A DNA stretch of 64,000 bases, taken from assembly GCA_905207625.1 (NCBI GenBank), contig CAJLLT010000008.1:12857-76856 (forward strand). Reading direction: 5' to 3'. This stretch comes from an uncultured Eubacteriales bacterium. Its GTDB lineage: Bacteria; Bacillota; Clostridia; Oscillospirales; UBA644. Shown here in pieces: positions 35,847 to 44,597 of this stretch (position 1 is the stretch's first letter; each line of letters starts with the position of its first letter). The notes under the pieces were generated by a model that saw nothing but the letters and a program-made list of their open reading frames with translations, was not told where the DNA came from and made no database searches. Position numbers and translations under genes: made by a program.

Positions 35847-36215
35847 TCAAAGGTCTATCTCGTCGAAAATATCGCCGGAGATCTCCAATCCGCCGGGAAT
35901 GATTAGAAACGTATGAACTGCAACCTTCTTGACCTGACCGTTAAGAGCATACGCAACGCCGCTGAGAAAATCCACGAATCTTCTGGTATCCTGAGCAACA
36001 AGTTCCAGATTCAGTATTACGGTCTTGCGATTAAGCAGATGATCAGCAATTTCCATAAGCTCATCCCTGCGTTCCGGCTTTACCAGAACAAACTGGGGTT
36101 TCGGCCTGCTGAGATCTTCAGGCTCATCGGGATCCTGATATCCAGCAGGGACAATGTTATCTTCTTCGGAGTAATCCTCAGGTTCATCATTCCAAAGTTT
36201 TTTCAATATACTCAT
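35847..36215 (-). CDS. sepF: Cell division protein SepF
   Basis: 122 residues. The short N-terminal amphipathic membrane helix (MSILKKLW) and the C-terminal SepF domain (about 45-120) with RKTVILNLE, DTRRFVDFLSGVAYALNG and FLIIPGGLEISGD are characteristic. SepF tethers FtsZ to the membrane and polymerises into rings. It is shorter than the Bacillus protein through a reduced linker. It sits between yggS and divIVA; the usual ylmG and ylmH genes between sepF and divIVA are absent. Confidence 0.95.
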   Translation of the reverse strand: MSILKKLWNDEPEDYSEEDNIVPAGYQDPDEPEDLSRPKPQFVLVKPERRDELMEIADHLLNRKTVILNLELVAQDTRRFVDFLSGVAYALNGQVKKVAVHTFLIIPGGLEISGDIFDEIDL

Positions 36216-36238
36216 AGCTTCTTCCTTCCTGCTCAGAA

Positions 36239-36886
36239 TTAACTGAAAATAAACGTTCCGACACGGACCATCGTCGCGCCGTTGGCAACGGCATCCTCAA
36301 AATCTCCGGACATTCCCATGGACAGGATGTCCATATCCACACCCGGTGGGCATATCTGCCCTGCTTTCAGGAAAAGCTCATGCATATCCCTGTAATACTT
36401 TTCCTTCTTTTCTATAGGCATTATAGCCATAAGCCCCTTAACCCGGACATTTCCGAGACCGGAGGCAAGTGTAAGCATTTCCGGAAGCTCCTGTTCCGTC
36501 ATTCCGAATTTCGTCTGTTCGTGCGCAATATTGACCTGGAGAAGTACATCCTGAATTTTTCCGACTTTCGCCGCACAACGGTCAATCTCCGTCAGAATAT
36601 GAGCCGTATCAACAGACTGTATAAGATCGGCGGACTTCACCGCATCCATGGCTTTATTAGACTGAAGATGCCCTATAAGATGTATCACTGCCGGATTTAT
36701 ATCCGGAAGTTTCTGAAGCAAATGCTGTACACGGTTTTCTCCGATATCCGTTATTCCACAGGATAAAACGGTGTTTATCTGTTCCGGTGTACGGAACTTT
36801 GTCACGGCAACTATTTTTATGTCTCTGCCGTCGGAATTCGCGGCGGCTATTCTCTGCTTCAATTCGGAAATTCGCTGGGAAATCAT
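36239..36886 (-). CDS. PLP homeostasis protein (YggS/PROSC family)
   Basis: 215 residues of an alanine racemase-like barrel. The PLP lysine is in IVAVTKF; GENRVQHLLQK, HLIGHLQSNKA, LLQVNIAHEQTKFGM, GLMAIMP and LSMGMSGDFEDAV are family hallmarks. It controls free pyridoxal phosphate and amino-acid balance. It corresponds to ylmE in the Bacillus sepF cluster. ATG 36886 follows GAGG by 9 bases and lies 10 bp after the upstream stop. Confidence 0.93.
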   Translation of the reverse strand: MISQRISELKQRIAAANSDGRDIKIVAVTKFRTPEQINTVLSCGITDIGENRVQHLLQKLPDINPAVIHLIGHLQSNKAMDAVKSADLIQSVDTAHILTEIDRCAAKVGKIQDVLLQVNIAHEQTKFGMTEQELPEMLTLASGLGNVRVKGLMAIMPIEKKEKYYRDMHELFLKAGQICPPGVDMDILSMGMSGDFEDAVANGATMVRVGTFIFS

Positions 36887-36896
36887 AAACCGAGCC

Positions 36897-38126
36897 TCAA
36901 TTTGATACATTAACGACTTTACCGTCGAAAAGGTCTTTGCCGCCTATAACCACGGTATCTTTACTCATAAGCACGCGGGAACCGGAATTGCTCTTTGTCT
37001 CGATAATGGAGATATTTTCAGTTGAATACAAAAGGTTGACGGGTTTGAATATAACCCTCTGTCCGGAAAGAACATAGACCCCCTGCTCACCGTCCTTGAC
37101 GCGGATAGCCGCGGTGTCAACCTGAAAACCGGTATAGGTCTTTATGACCATACGGCATTTCTCTTTTCGGAGGGTAAACAAGTCGCCGAACATGGTATTG
37201 CAGGAAAAAGTCACAGCGGTTTTCCCGTCTTCGCTTTTTGAGATATAATCGACATTTGCGAGGATCTTCTTGCTTCCGACCAGATCAATGTCGAATTCCA
37301 GATTGACCTTTTTCCCCACGGAAAGAAGCGTTGCGGAAGACGAATCCATCAAAGCACAGAACTTCCAGTTCGGTTCACTCTGCATTTTCCCTACATAGTT
37401 AACGGGAATTTCGGAGGCAGGTTTTGAAGCCAGCCTGTAGTAGTCCGAAACGGTCAGATCAACATAATCCGAACTCCGGAGATATTCGTAGCCGTCAAAA
37501 CCGGAATAAAAATATCCGGCAATAGGAGCGTAGAGCTGGGTGTCACGGCCGCTTCCCGAGGATAAAGTCCTGAGACGTCTGGTATATTCAGCAAGTTCAC
37601 TCTCAAAAACGGATGTCCCGTCAAAAAGCATCTGACGGCGGTTCAAAGCGATCTGAACTTCGGAATAGAGATCCGGCATGGACGTAAAATCCATACCGTC
37701 GGAACCGTTAAGAGCCTTAAGAATCCTGTTTTTTATATTATCTTCGGTCGTAACGATATTGTATCGGTTGTTTTTGCCGAGACTGTCTTCAAGTTCGGAT
37801 ATTTTTCTTCCGAGTCTTACCGCTTCCCGTTTTGATTCAGAATCAAGTGAATCCGAACTGCAAACGGCATAAACAGAGTTTTTTCCGACCCTGTCCCCAT
37901 TCTCGACCGAATAGCTTATACTGACAAAGTTCTTGTTGGAAACAAGCAAAACTTCATCCCGCAGTACAAAACCTTCGACGGTAACATATTCATCGTAAGA
38001 AACGATATCTATCACCTGTCCCGTAATATCATCGGTAAAGAAAGAAGGAATCGTGCTGAACGCAAAATACATTACGATGATCGCGGCAATGACATAGAAA
38101 CCGATCTTAAAGACTCTGGAGTCCAT
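36897..38126 (-). CDS. HlyD-like membrane-anchored protein
   Basis: 409 residues with one N-terminal membrane helix (about 8-27). It has a beta-barrel/lipoyl-like region (VTVEGFVLRDEVLL, ISYSVENGDRVGKNSVYAV), a helical hairpin (about 105-190) and a C-terminal beta domain. This is the layout of HlyD/RND adaptor proteins, but no partner transporter is nearby. Its place in the hfq-yggS-sepF run, overlapping hfq by one base, suggests an envelope or division-linked role in Clostridia; this is inference. Confidence 0.65.
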   Translation of the reverse strand: MDSRVFKIGFYVIAAIIVMYFAFSTIPSFFTDDITGQVIDIVSYDEYVTVEGFVLRDEVLLVSNKNFVSISYSVENGDRVGKNSVYAVCSSDSLDSESKREAVRLGRKISELEDSLGKNNRYNIVTTEDNIKNRILKALNGSDGMDFTSMPDLYSEVQIALNRRQMLFDGTSVFESELAEYTRRLRTLSSGSGRDTQLYAPIAGYFYSGFDGYEYLRSSDYVDLTVSDYYRLASKPASEIPVNYVGKMQSEPNWKFCALMDSSSATLLSVGKKVNLEFDIDLVGSKKILANVDYISKSEDGKTAVTFSCNTMFGDLFTLRKEKCRMVIKTYTGFQVDTAAIRVKDGEQGVYVLSGQRVIFKPVNLLYSTENISIIETKSNSGSRVLMSKDTVVIGGKDLFDGKVVNVSN

Positions 38127-38401
38127 CAGACGTTAGTAAAAACGTTGATATTCTTCGAAGGAATAACCGTAGAGATAGCATGCTTGTACACCATCTGAGA
38201 TTTCCCTTCGCTTTCGATAATCACAACATAAGTATCAAATCCCTTTACAACGCCCCTTATCTGAAAGCCGTTGGTGAGGAACATCGTAATGAACATTTTT
38301 TCCTTACGGGCAACGTTCAGAAAAAGCTCCTGCAGATTGATATTCTTGTTTTTCGCGGTCTCCTCGGTAACGGGAGCCGTAGTCTGAATGTTTTCTTCCA
38401 T
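38126..38401 (-). CDS. hfq: RNA chaperone Hfq
   Basis: 91 residues. The Sm fold is clear: [28 protein letters not shown] (Sm1) and [10 protein letters not shown] (Sm2, with the YKH motif). An N-terminal polar extension of about 20 residues precedes it. Hfq hexamers bind U-rich and A-rich RNA. It has its own promoter and a long structured leader, and sits downstream of miaA as in many bacteria. The ribosome site GGAGG lies just before a 12-bp palindrome. Confidence 0.95.
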   Translation of the reverse strand: MEENIQTTAPVTEETAKNKNINLQELFLNVARKEKMFITMFLTNGFQIRGVVKGFDTYVVIIESEGKSQMVYKHAISTVIPSKNINVFTNV

Positions 38402-38510
38402 GGTTAATTAACCTCCAAAGTATCAGGGTCTGGTACGTTCCGGCGGTTCCGCAGTCACGGAGCACACCCGAGTTTTATCCTTTAAGAATCAGATTACCCA
38501 TACTATTAAT
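38402..38510 (-). promoter_or_regulatory. Structured leader of hfq with a palindrome at the ribosome site
   Basis: The roughly 110-nt leader carries nested complementary pieces on the minus strand (GGGT with ACCC, TCCG with CGGA). The perfect palindrome GGTTAATTAACC (38402-38413) lies between the GGAGG and the ATG. It could be a translational control site, possibly autoregulatory. Confidence 0.45.
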
Positions 38511-38517
38511 TACCATT

Positions 38518-38546
38518 ATTATACCACAAAAAAGAGATTAAATCAA
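38518..38546 (-). promoter_or_regulatory. Sigma-A-like promoter of hfq
   Basis: On the minus strand TTGATT (38541-38546), a 17-bp spacer and TATAAT (38518-38523), between miaA and hfq. Confidence 0.75.
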
Positions 38547-38575
38547 TAGCATAGGTTGAAAATGCTTCCAATGTC

Positions 38576-39508
38576 TTAATTCTTTATAAATTTAGATATA
38601 ATTTGTTCGCACTTTTTTAACATTTCTTCATGACTGATTTCATCATTGTTCATCCAAATTATATCTTTATCCCGTCTGAACCACGTTAACTGCCGCTTTG
38701 CGTAATGACGGCTGTCTTTTTTGATCTGTTCCTTTACGGAATCTATGTCCGTCTCTCCGTTCAGATACGGTTCAAACTGTTTGTAGCCTATGGCCTGTCT
38801 TGCCGTGCGCGACAGGCTGCCGAATCCTAAATCCGAAATCTCTCCGACAAGTCCACGGTCAAACATTTCATCAACGCGGTCATTGATTGAACCGTAAAGC
38901 AACTGACGGTCAGCAAAACTCAGCCCGAACTTCAGGAACTCATAAGGAGACTCACTCTTCGATTCCCTGTTCAGCTGCCCTATAGTCTTTCCCGTTGCCC
39001 GATAGACCTCAAGGGCCCGGATAATGCGCTTTATGTCATTATCATTCAAAGAAGCATAGGATTCCGGATCTATCTCTTCAAGAAGTTTCTTTACCGCGGC
39101 TCCCCCGTTTTCCCTCGCAACAGAATTAAGGTACTCCCTGTATTCCGGGTCCGGAGATTCCTCGGAGAGGCTGACGTTCTCGGTAAAACTTGAGACATAA
39201 AGCCCGGTCCCGCCCACCAGGAACGGCAATTTTCCCCGGGAAATAATTTTCTCAGCGCATTCACGGGCAAGACGAAGATAGTCGGCAAGACTGAAATCCT
39301 GCTGAGGGTCCACAACATCAATCATATGGTGCGGAACCCCTTCCATCTGCTCAGGGGTGACTTTGGCCGTACCTATATCCATTCCCCGGTAGATCTGCAT
39401 TGAATCCGCAGAGATTATCTCTCCGTCAAATTTTTTCGCAAGAGCTACCGAGAGGCTTGTTTTTCCGCATGCCGTAGGACCGACGATCACTATGACTTTG
39501 CTTTTCAT
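38576..39508 (-). CDS. miaA: tRNA dimethylallyltransferase
   Basis: 310 residues. The P-loop is VGPTACGKTSLS; IISADSMQIYRGMDIGTAK, PHHMIDVVDP, FLVGGTGLY and the C-terminal YAKRQLTWFR are all MiaA hallmarks. It adds the dimethylallyl group to A37 of tRNAs that read UNN codons, giving the substrate of MiaB (44.6-46 kb). Its ATG overlaps the last base of the mutL stop. Confidence 0.95.
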   Translation of the reverse strand: MKSKVIVIVGPTACGKTSLSVALAKKFDGEIISADSMQIYRGMDIGTAKVTPEQMEGVPHHMIDVVDPQQDFSLADYLRLARECAEKIISRGKLPFLVGGTGLYVSSFTENVSLSEESPDPEYREYLNSVARENGGAAVKKLLEEIDPESYASLNDNDIKRIIRALEVYRATGKTIGQLNRESKSESPYEFLKFGLSFADRQLLYGSINDRVDEMFDRGLVGEISDLGFGSLSRTARQAIGYKQFEPYLNGETDIDSVKEQIKKDSRHYAKRQLTWFRRDKDIIWMNNDEISHEEMLKKCEQIISKFIKN

Positions 39509-41526
39509 CAGACGATCCTCTTGAACTGTTTTTCTATGGCACGTTCGGTGAGCACAAAAGTTATGGGGCGACCGTGCGGACAGTATTTCAGTTTTTCACG
39601 ATTTTCAAAATACGTCTTTACAAGAGCTTCCCGTTCCGTGTCCGATGTTACGTTTCCGCTCTTAATTGAAGCTTTACAGGCAATTGAGTAAAGGAACTTG
39701 TCAAACAGTTCCTTCGCGGAAAGATCCCGGCTCTTTTTTATCACGGCATATTCCGAAAGTACGGAATCCACATCGTCTATATCGATCAGTGACGGGATGC
39801 TTCTTACGGCTATCTCTCCGCCGAAATCCTCCACATCTATTCCTGCAGAAAGCAATTCTCCCCTGTTTTCGAGAATAATCTGAGACTCCACAGCACCGAT
39901 CCGGCACAGTTTTGGGGCAAGCAATGTCTGGACTTCGACCTCACGTGTTCGGAGTTTTTCAAAATTCATTCTCTCGTGCAGAGCGTGCTTATCTATGAAA
40001 AGAAGTTCATTGACGTCAGTGCCGAAGACCTCAACTATGATGTATGTATTAAAGGCTTCACCGGTTATTCTGTAATCGGGAACGGAGCCGTCATCAAAAA
40101 GCTTTGTTTCAGGTTCTTTAACTGTTTCTTCTTTCCGGGGCTGCTGTTCCGGTGACGAGTTATAATCCATTGGGATCAGAGGTGACGCAAGACCTGCATT
40201 GAAAAGATCCGGCACTGCCCTGAAACTGTCTTCTTTCCCGGATCGAAGTGACGGTTCGGGGACAGATTCTCTTTTCTCACCGGATACAGGGTTAATGGGG
40301 ATTTGCTTATCCGAAACGGGCGGTACGGGAGGGAAAGATTCAATCTGATCCCATGCCTTCGGAGCATCCTTGTAGTCTATAACGGTCCATCCGCTGACGG
40401 TACGGACCTCTTTAATTTTCTTTTCCGGGACGTTCTCAGGCGAAATATTTACATTTACAGTGGCTTTTCTTTCCGGTATCCCGAGAACCTCCGCCGCGGC
40501 CTTCTTAGCCTTCCCGAATTCCACTTCCGCCAAGGCTGAATCCTTGTTCAGAGCATCCCTGATGCCCCGGCACAACACGTCGCAAATAAGCTTCTCATCG
40601 GAAAACTTGATTTCAAGCTTGCTGGGGTGAACGTTGATATCCACGGCGGAAGGGTCTATGTGCAGCATAAGAACACAGCAGGGATAGCGTCCGATCATTA
40701 TGCTGTTGCGGTAGACCGATTCAAATGCCGACTGAAGCGCCCTTGAACGGACGACCCTTCCGTTGACAAAAAACACCTGATAATTCCGGTTAGGTCTGCT
40801 TGACAGAGGTTTCCCTGTGAATCCGTTCACACCTATCGTTCCGTCTTCAAAACTTACCGGAAGCATGGAGTCGCAGAACTCTTTGCCGTAGACACTGAAA
40901 AGTGTCTGGAACTCATTTCCGTTGCCCGGGGTGAAGAGTTTTTGTACTCCGTTGACAAAGTACGAAAAGGATATCTGAGGTTCGGAAAGAGCGAGCTTTT
41001 CTATGAAATATGTAATATGCCCGGTCTCTGTCATCTCACTTTTAAGAAATTTCAGTCTCGCAGGGGTATTGAAAAACAGGTCCTTTACTTCAATAAGAGT
41101 CCCCTCCGCACATCCGGCGACCGTATCAGAAACGGTTTTTCCACCTTCTATGCAGAGACAAATCCCCTCATCTGACCCTTTTTCCTTTGTCAGCAGTTTG
41201 ACCCTGGAAACTGCGCTGACGGAAGGAAGAGCTTCCCCCCTGAACCCCAGAGTACGGATATTGAAAAGGTCCGCTTTAGTCGAAATCTTGCTTGTGGCAT
41301 GTTTCAGAAATGCCTTACGGGCATCGTCAGCAGACATTCCGCAGCCATTATCGGTTATTTTTATACTCTTGACACCGCCGCCGTAGATCTCAACCCGGAT
41401 CTTTGTCGCCCCGGCATCGATGGAGTTTTCCACCAGTTCCTTGACAACGGACGCAGGCCTTTCAATAACTTCACCGGCAGCAATCAGATCCGAAACCTCC
41501 GGATCAAGAAGATTTATTCTCGACAT
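39508..41526 (-). CDS. mutL: DNA mismatch repair protein MutL
   Basis: 672 residues. The N-terminal GHKL ATPase has VKELVENSIDAGA, ITDNGCGM, RGEALPSVSAVS. A variable linker (about 345-470) follows, then the C-terminal dimerisation/endonuclease domain with DKHALHERMNFE (the DQHAxxExxxxE-type metal site), ACKASIK and CPHGRP. It is therefore the nicking type of MutL expected where MutH is absent. It follows mutS by 15 bp. Confidence 0.95.
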   Translation of the reverse strand: MSRINLLDPEVSDLIAAGEVIERPASVVKELVENSIDAGATKIRVEIYGGGVKSIKITDNGCGMSADDARKAFLKHATSKISTKADLFNIRTLGFRGEALPSVSAVSRVKLLTKEKGSDEGICLCIEGGKTVSDTVAGCAEGTLIEVKDLFFNTPARLKFLKSEMTETGHITYFIEKLALSEPQISFSYFVNGVQKLFTPGNGNEFQTLFSVYGKEFCDSMLPVSFEDGTIGVNGFTGKPLSSRPNRNYQVFFVNGRVVRSRALQSAFESVYRNSIMIGRYPCCVLMLHIDPSAVDINVHPSKLEIKFSDEKLICDVLCRGIRDALNKDSALAEVEFGKAKKAAAEVLGIPERKATVNVNISPENVPEKKIKEVRTVSGWTVIDYKDAPKAWDQIESFPPVPPVSDKQIPINPVSGEKRESVPEPSLRSGKEDSFRAVPDLFNAGLASPLIPMDYNSSPEQQPRKEETVKEPETKLFDDGSVPDYRITGEAFNTYIIVEVFGTDVNELLFIDKHALHERMNFEKLRTREVEVQTLLAPKLCRIGAVESQIILENRGELLSAGIDVEDFGGEIAVRSIPSLIDIDDVDSVLSEYAVIKKSRDLSAKELFDKFLYSIACKASIKSGNVTSDTEREALVKTYFENREKLKYCPHGRPITFVLTERAIEKQFKRIV

Positions 41527-41541
41527 AAAAACCTCCCTTCA

Positions 41542-44145
41542 TCAGCCGTCTATGGCTTTTGCCTTTTTTGTAAGGTCGTAAAGTGTGTTCATAGCTTCAA
41601 TCGGAGTAAGAACGGTCGCATCAATATTTTTCACCTGCCGCAAAAAATCATCCTTTGCGGTATCCGTAAATGATATCTGCCCGTCATCGTAGTTTTCGTG
41701 AACTGCAGTGGCTGGGGAACCTGATACCGCAGGAGATTCGGCTTCAATCTCAGTCAGTATCTGTTCGGCCCTCTTTATGACCCTTTCATTTACTCCGGCA
41801 AGGCGAGCGACATCAATACCATAACTGTCATCAGTCCCGCCGCGGACGATCTTTCTCAGAAAAACTATTTCTTTTCCGTTCCTTCGGGCGGCAACATTGT
41901 AGTTTTTTACGCCTTCGAGTTTTTCTTCCATTTTTACAAGTTCATGATAATGCGTGGCGAACAGGGTTTTTGCACATATCCTGTCATTGACGTATTCAAG
42001 CACCGACTGAGCTATGCTCATACCGTCAAAAGTGCTTGTTCCGCGCCCGATCTCATCGAAAACGATAAGGCTCTTCCTTGTGGCATTTTTCAGTATATAT
42101 GCAACCTCACTCATTTCGACCATGAATGTGGAACGTCCGGTGGAAAGGTCGTCCGAGGCTCCGACCCGTGTGAATATTTTGTCAACAACACACATACGGG
42201 CATCCTGAGCCGGAACAAAAGATCCTATCTGAGCCATGAGAACGATAAGCGCAACCTGACGCATATAAGTAGATTTACCCGCCATATTCGGTCCGGTAAT
42301 AACAAGAGTCTTGTCAGTTGTCGTATTCATACATGTGTCATTGGCCACAAAAAGCTCATCAGTAAGCACATCTTCAACAACCGGATGTCTTCCGCCCCGG
42401 ATCTCAATTCCGTCACCCGTTGTCATTTCCGGTTTGACATAGTTATTCTTCACCGCCGTTTCAGCCAAGGAACACAGTGTGTCAAGAATCCCCACAGCTC
42501 TGGCTGCGGTTTTGATCTGTTCTATGTAACCGGTGACTGTTCCCACTATCTGTTCAAACAGATCATTCTCTATCTGAACCATCCTTTCGGATGCGGACAG
42601 AAGTTTTGTTTCCAGTTCCTTGAGTTCCGGTGTGATGAATCTTTCCCCGTTCACGAGAGTCTGTTTGCGGATGTAATTATCGGGAACTCCGGAAAGATTT
42701 GAGTTGGAGACTTCAATATAGTATCCGAAGACTTTGTTGTATCTGATCCTGAGGTTCTTGATACCGGTACGTTCTTTTTCCGCAGTTTCGATACCCATTA
42801 TGACATTTTTCGTATTGTCATGCAGCTGCCTGAGTTCGTCCAGTTCGCTGTTGAATCCTTCACGGATAAAACCTCCCTCCCGGATAATTGCCGGAGGATC
42901 ATCCTTTATTGCCGCAGAAAGCAATGACGTAACCGCCGAATGATCGCCGAGTTGCACGGTTATCTCGTCCAGGAGAGAATTGTCAAAGGTTCCGGTAATA
43001 CTGCGGACCTCCGGAAGCTGTTGCAGGGAGGCACAGAGGCCCAGAAGATCCCGTGGATTTACGGATCCGTAAACGATCTTGGATACAAGACGTTCAATAT
43101 CTTTTATCCTGCCCAGTACCGAAAGGAGCTGGGATCTTTCTATATTATTCACAAAGAGCTTTTCAACAGCATTCTGCCTTCTGAGTATTTCAGGGACGGA
43201 GACTAAGGGTTTTTCAATAAATTTACGCAGAGTCCGTGCGCCCATAGCGGTCCGCGTGCGATCCAGCACCCCGAGAAGTGAGCCGTGCTTTTCTTTTGTC
43301 CGCGCGTTTTCTGTCAGTTCAAGACTCCGCCATGTGGCAGAATCTATATCCATATACCGGGAAGAATCCATAAATTCGATCCGGTCAAGATTGAATACAT
43401 CTTTGAATTGTGTCTTGCGTATGTAATCCGACAAAAAGCCAAGACACAGCACCGCAGTTACAGGGCATTTGTCCCGAATATCGGCAGCTTTAAGGCATTC
43501 ATTTCCGTACTTCCGGTAAACGTCGTCACTTTCCGGAGAATCGCAGGCCGTAACCATGCAATTGGCATTCGCTGAGGTGAACGCGTTAATTCCGGGGTTG
43601 ACCGAGAGGTCAAAATTAGTATAGATTTCCTTGGGTGAAAATGAAGAAAACTCATTGAGTACGGAACCGTCAGAGGGTTCATACTCCTTCGTGACAAGGA
43701 CCTCACCGGTTGAGATGTCGGCAAAGCAGTACACGACCTTCCCGGAGGCGGAAAAGGCCGCAACAACATAACTGTTTTTGGTGGAATCAAGCATTGACGG
43801 ATCCGTGACCATTCCTGGAGAAACGACACGGACTATTTTTCTCTCATTGACTTCGTTGGTTACGGGGTCCTTTATCTGCTCACAAACAGCAACCCTGTAT
43901 CCCTTTGAAACAAGGCGGGCGATATATCCGTCGACGCTGTGAAAGGGTACTCCGCACATCGGCGCACGTTCCTCGAGTCCGCAATCACGTCCGGTAAGTG
44001 TAATGTCAAGTTCTTTGCTTGCTACGATGGCATCCTCAAAGAATAACTCATAGAAGTCCCCCAGCCGATACATCATCAGTGCATTTTTGTACTGTTTTTT
44101 CATTTCGCAGTACTGCTGCATCATCGGGGATAACGTGTTCGCCAT
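41542..44145 (-). CDS. mutS: DNA mismatch repair protein MutS
   Basis: 867 residues, MutS1 type. The mismatch-binding domain starts with MMQQYCEMKKQYKNALMMYRLGDFYELFFEDA (the FYE motif); the ATPase has GPNMAGKSTYMRQ, a Walker B at LIVFDEIGRGTSTFDG and FATHYHEL. The C-terminus ends in a clamp-like segment before mutL. ATG 44145 is chosen over TTG 44151 because GGGG lies 7 bases ahead. It is in the miaB-ricA-mutS-mutL-miaA run. Confidence 0.95.
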   Translation of the reverse strand: MANTLSPMMQQYCEMKKQYKNALMMYRLGDFYELFFEDAIVASKELDITLTGRDCGLEERAPMCGVPFHSVDGYIARLVSKGYRVAVCEQIKDPVTNEVNERKIVRVVSPGMVTDPSMLDSTKNSYVVAAFSASGKVVYCFADISTGEVLVTKEYEPSDGSVLNEFSSFSPKEIYTNFDLSVNPGINAFTSANANCMVTACDSPESDDVYRKYGNECLKAADIRDKCPVTAVLCLGFLSDYIRKTQFKDVFNLDRIEFMDSSRYMDIDSATWRSLELTENARTKEKHGSLLGVLDRTRTAMGARTLRKFIEKPLVSVPEILRRQNAVEKLFVNNIERSQLLSVLGRIKDIERLVSKIVYGSVNPRDLLGLCASLQQLPEVRSITGTFDNSLLDEITVQLGDHSAVTSLLSAAIKDDPPAIIREGGFIREGFNSELDELRQLHDNTKNVIMGIETAEKERTGIKNLRIRYNKVFGYYIEVSNSNLSGVPDNYIRKQTLVNGERFITPELKELETKLLSASERMVQIENDLFEQIVGTVTGYIEQIKTAARAVGILDTLCSLAETAVKNNYVKPEMTTGDGIEIRGGRHPVVEDVLTDELFVANDTCMNTTTDKTLVITGPNMAGKSTYMRQVALIVLMAQIGSFVPAQDARMCVVDKIFTRVGASDDLSTGRSTFMVEMSEVAYILKNATRKSLIVFDEIGRGTSTFDGMSIAQSVLEYVNDRICAKTLFATHYHELVKMEEKLEGVKNYNVAARRNGKEIVFLRKIVRGGTDDSYGIDVARLAGVNERVIKRAEQILTEIEAESPAVSGSPATAVHENYDDGQISFTDTAKDDFLRQVKNIDATVLTPIEAMNTLYDLTKKAKAIDG

Positions 44146-44181
44146 TCTCAAGCCCCTTTCATTGCTTCTTTTTACTGCGGA

Positions 44182-44577
44182 TCAGTGGCATCCGCCGCAT
44201 GAGGAACAGTTGCCGCTGCAACCGGACTGAGTTTCTTCGCCGGTTATGGAATAATTAATGACAGCAACCACATTTTTGACTATCGAATCAAATTTTTCTT
44301 TTTCCGCAAAGAATTCCTTCATTGTCGGATTTTCAACGGCTTTCATATAGGCCTGACGTGCCTCCTCCTGAAGTCTTGCGATCGTCGCATCATCTTTGGA
44401 GTCGCCTTTGTCAATTTCATTGGAAAGAGCAAGCTTTTTCAGGTTGAACTCTCCTATTATAGCCTGAAGCTCCGAGTCTGTGTTATACTTTTCCTTAGCC
44501 TTCTCATATGAGGAGAACTCTTCGGTTTCCCTGAGAAGCTGCCCGATCTGTTTAGCAAGTTCTATAATCTGATCCAT
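44182..44577 (-). CDS. YlbF/YmcA (RicA-like) family protein with Cys-rich tail
   Basis: 131 residues, mostly helical (YlbF fold, about 1-110), with the motif QAYMKAVENPTMKEFFAEKEKFD. It ends in CSGNCSSCGGCH, four cysteines and a histidine that could bind a metal or Fe-S cluster. In Bacillus, ymcA (ricA) occupies this same position between miaB and mutS and forms the RicA-RicF-RicT complex, which binds [4Fe-4S] clusters and promotes mRNA maturation. Assignment to RicA is by position and family. ATG 44577 follows AAGGAAA. Confidence 0.8.
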   Translation of the reverse strand: MDQIIELAKQIGQLLRETEEFSSYEKAKEKYNTDSELQAIIGEFNLKKLALSNEIDKGDSKDDATIARLQEEARQAYMKAVENPTMKEFFAEKEKFDSIVKNVVAVINYSITGEETQSGCSGNCSSCGGCH

Positions 44578-44597
44578 TTTTCGTTTCCTTTTCCGTT

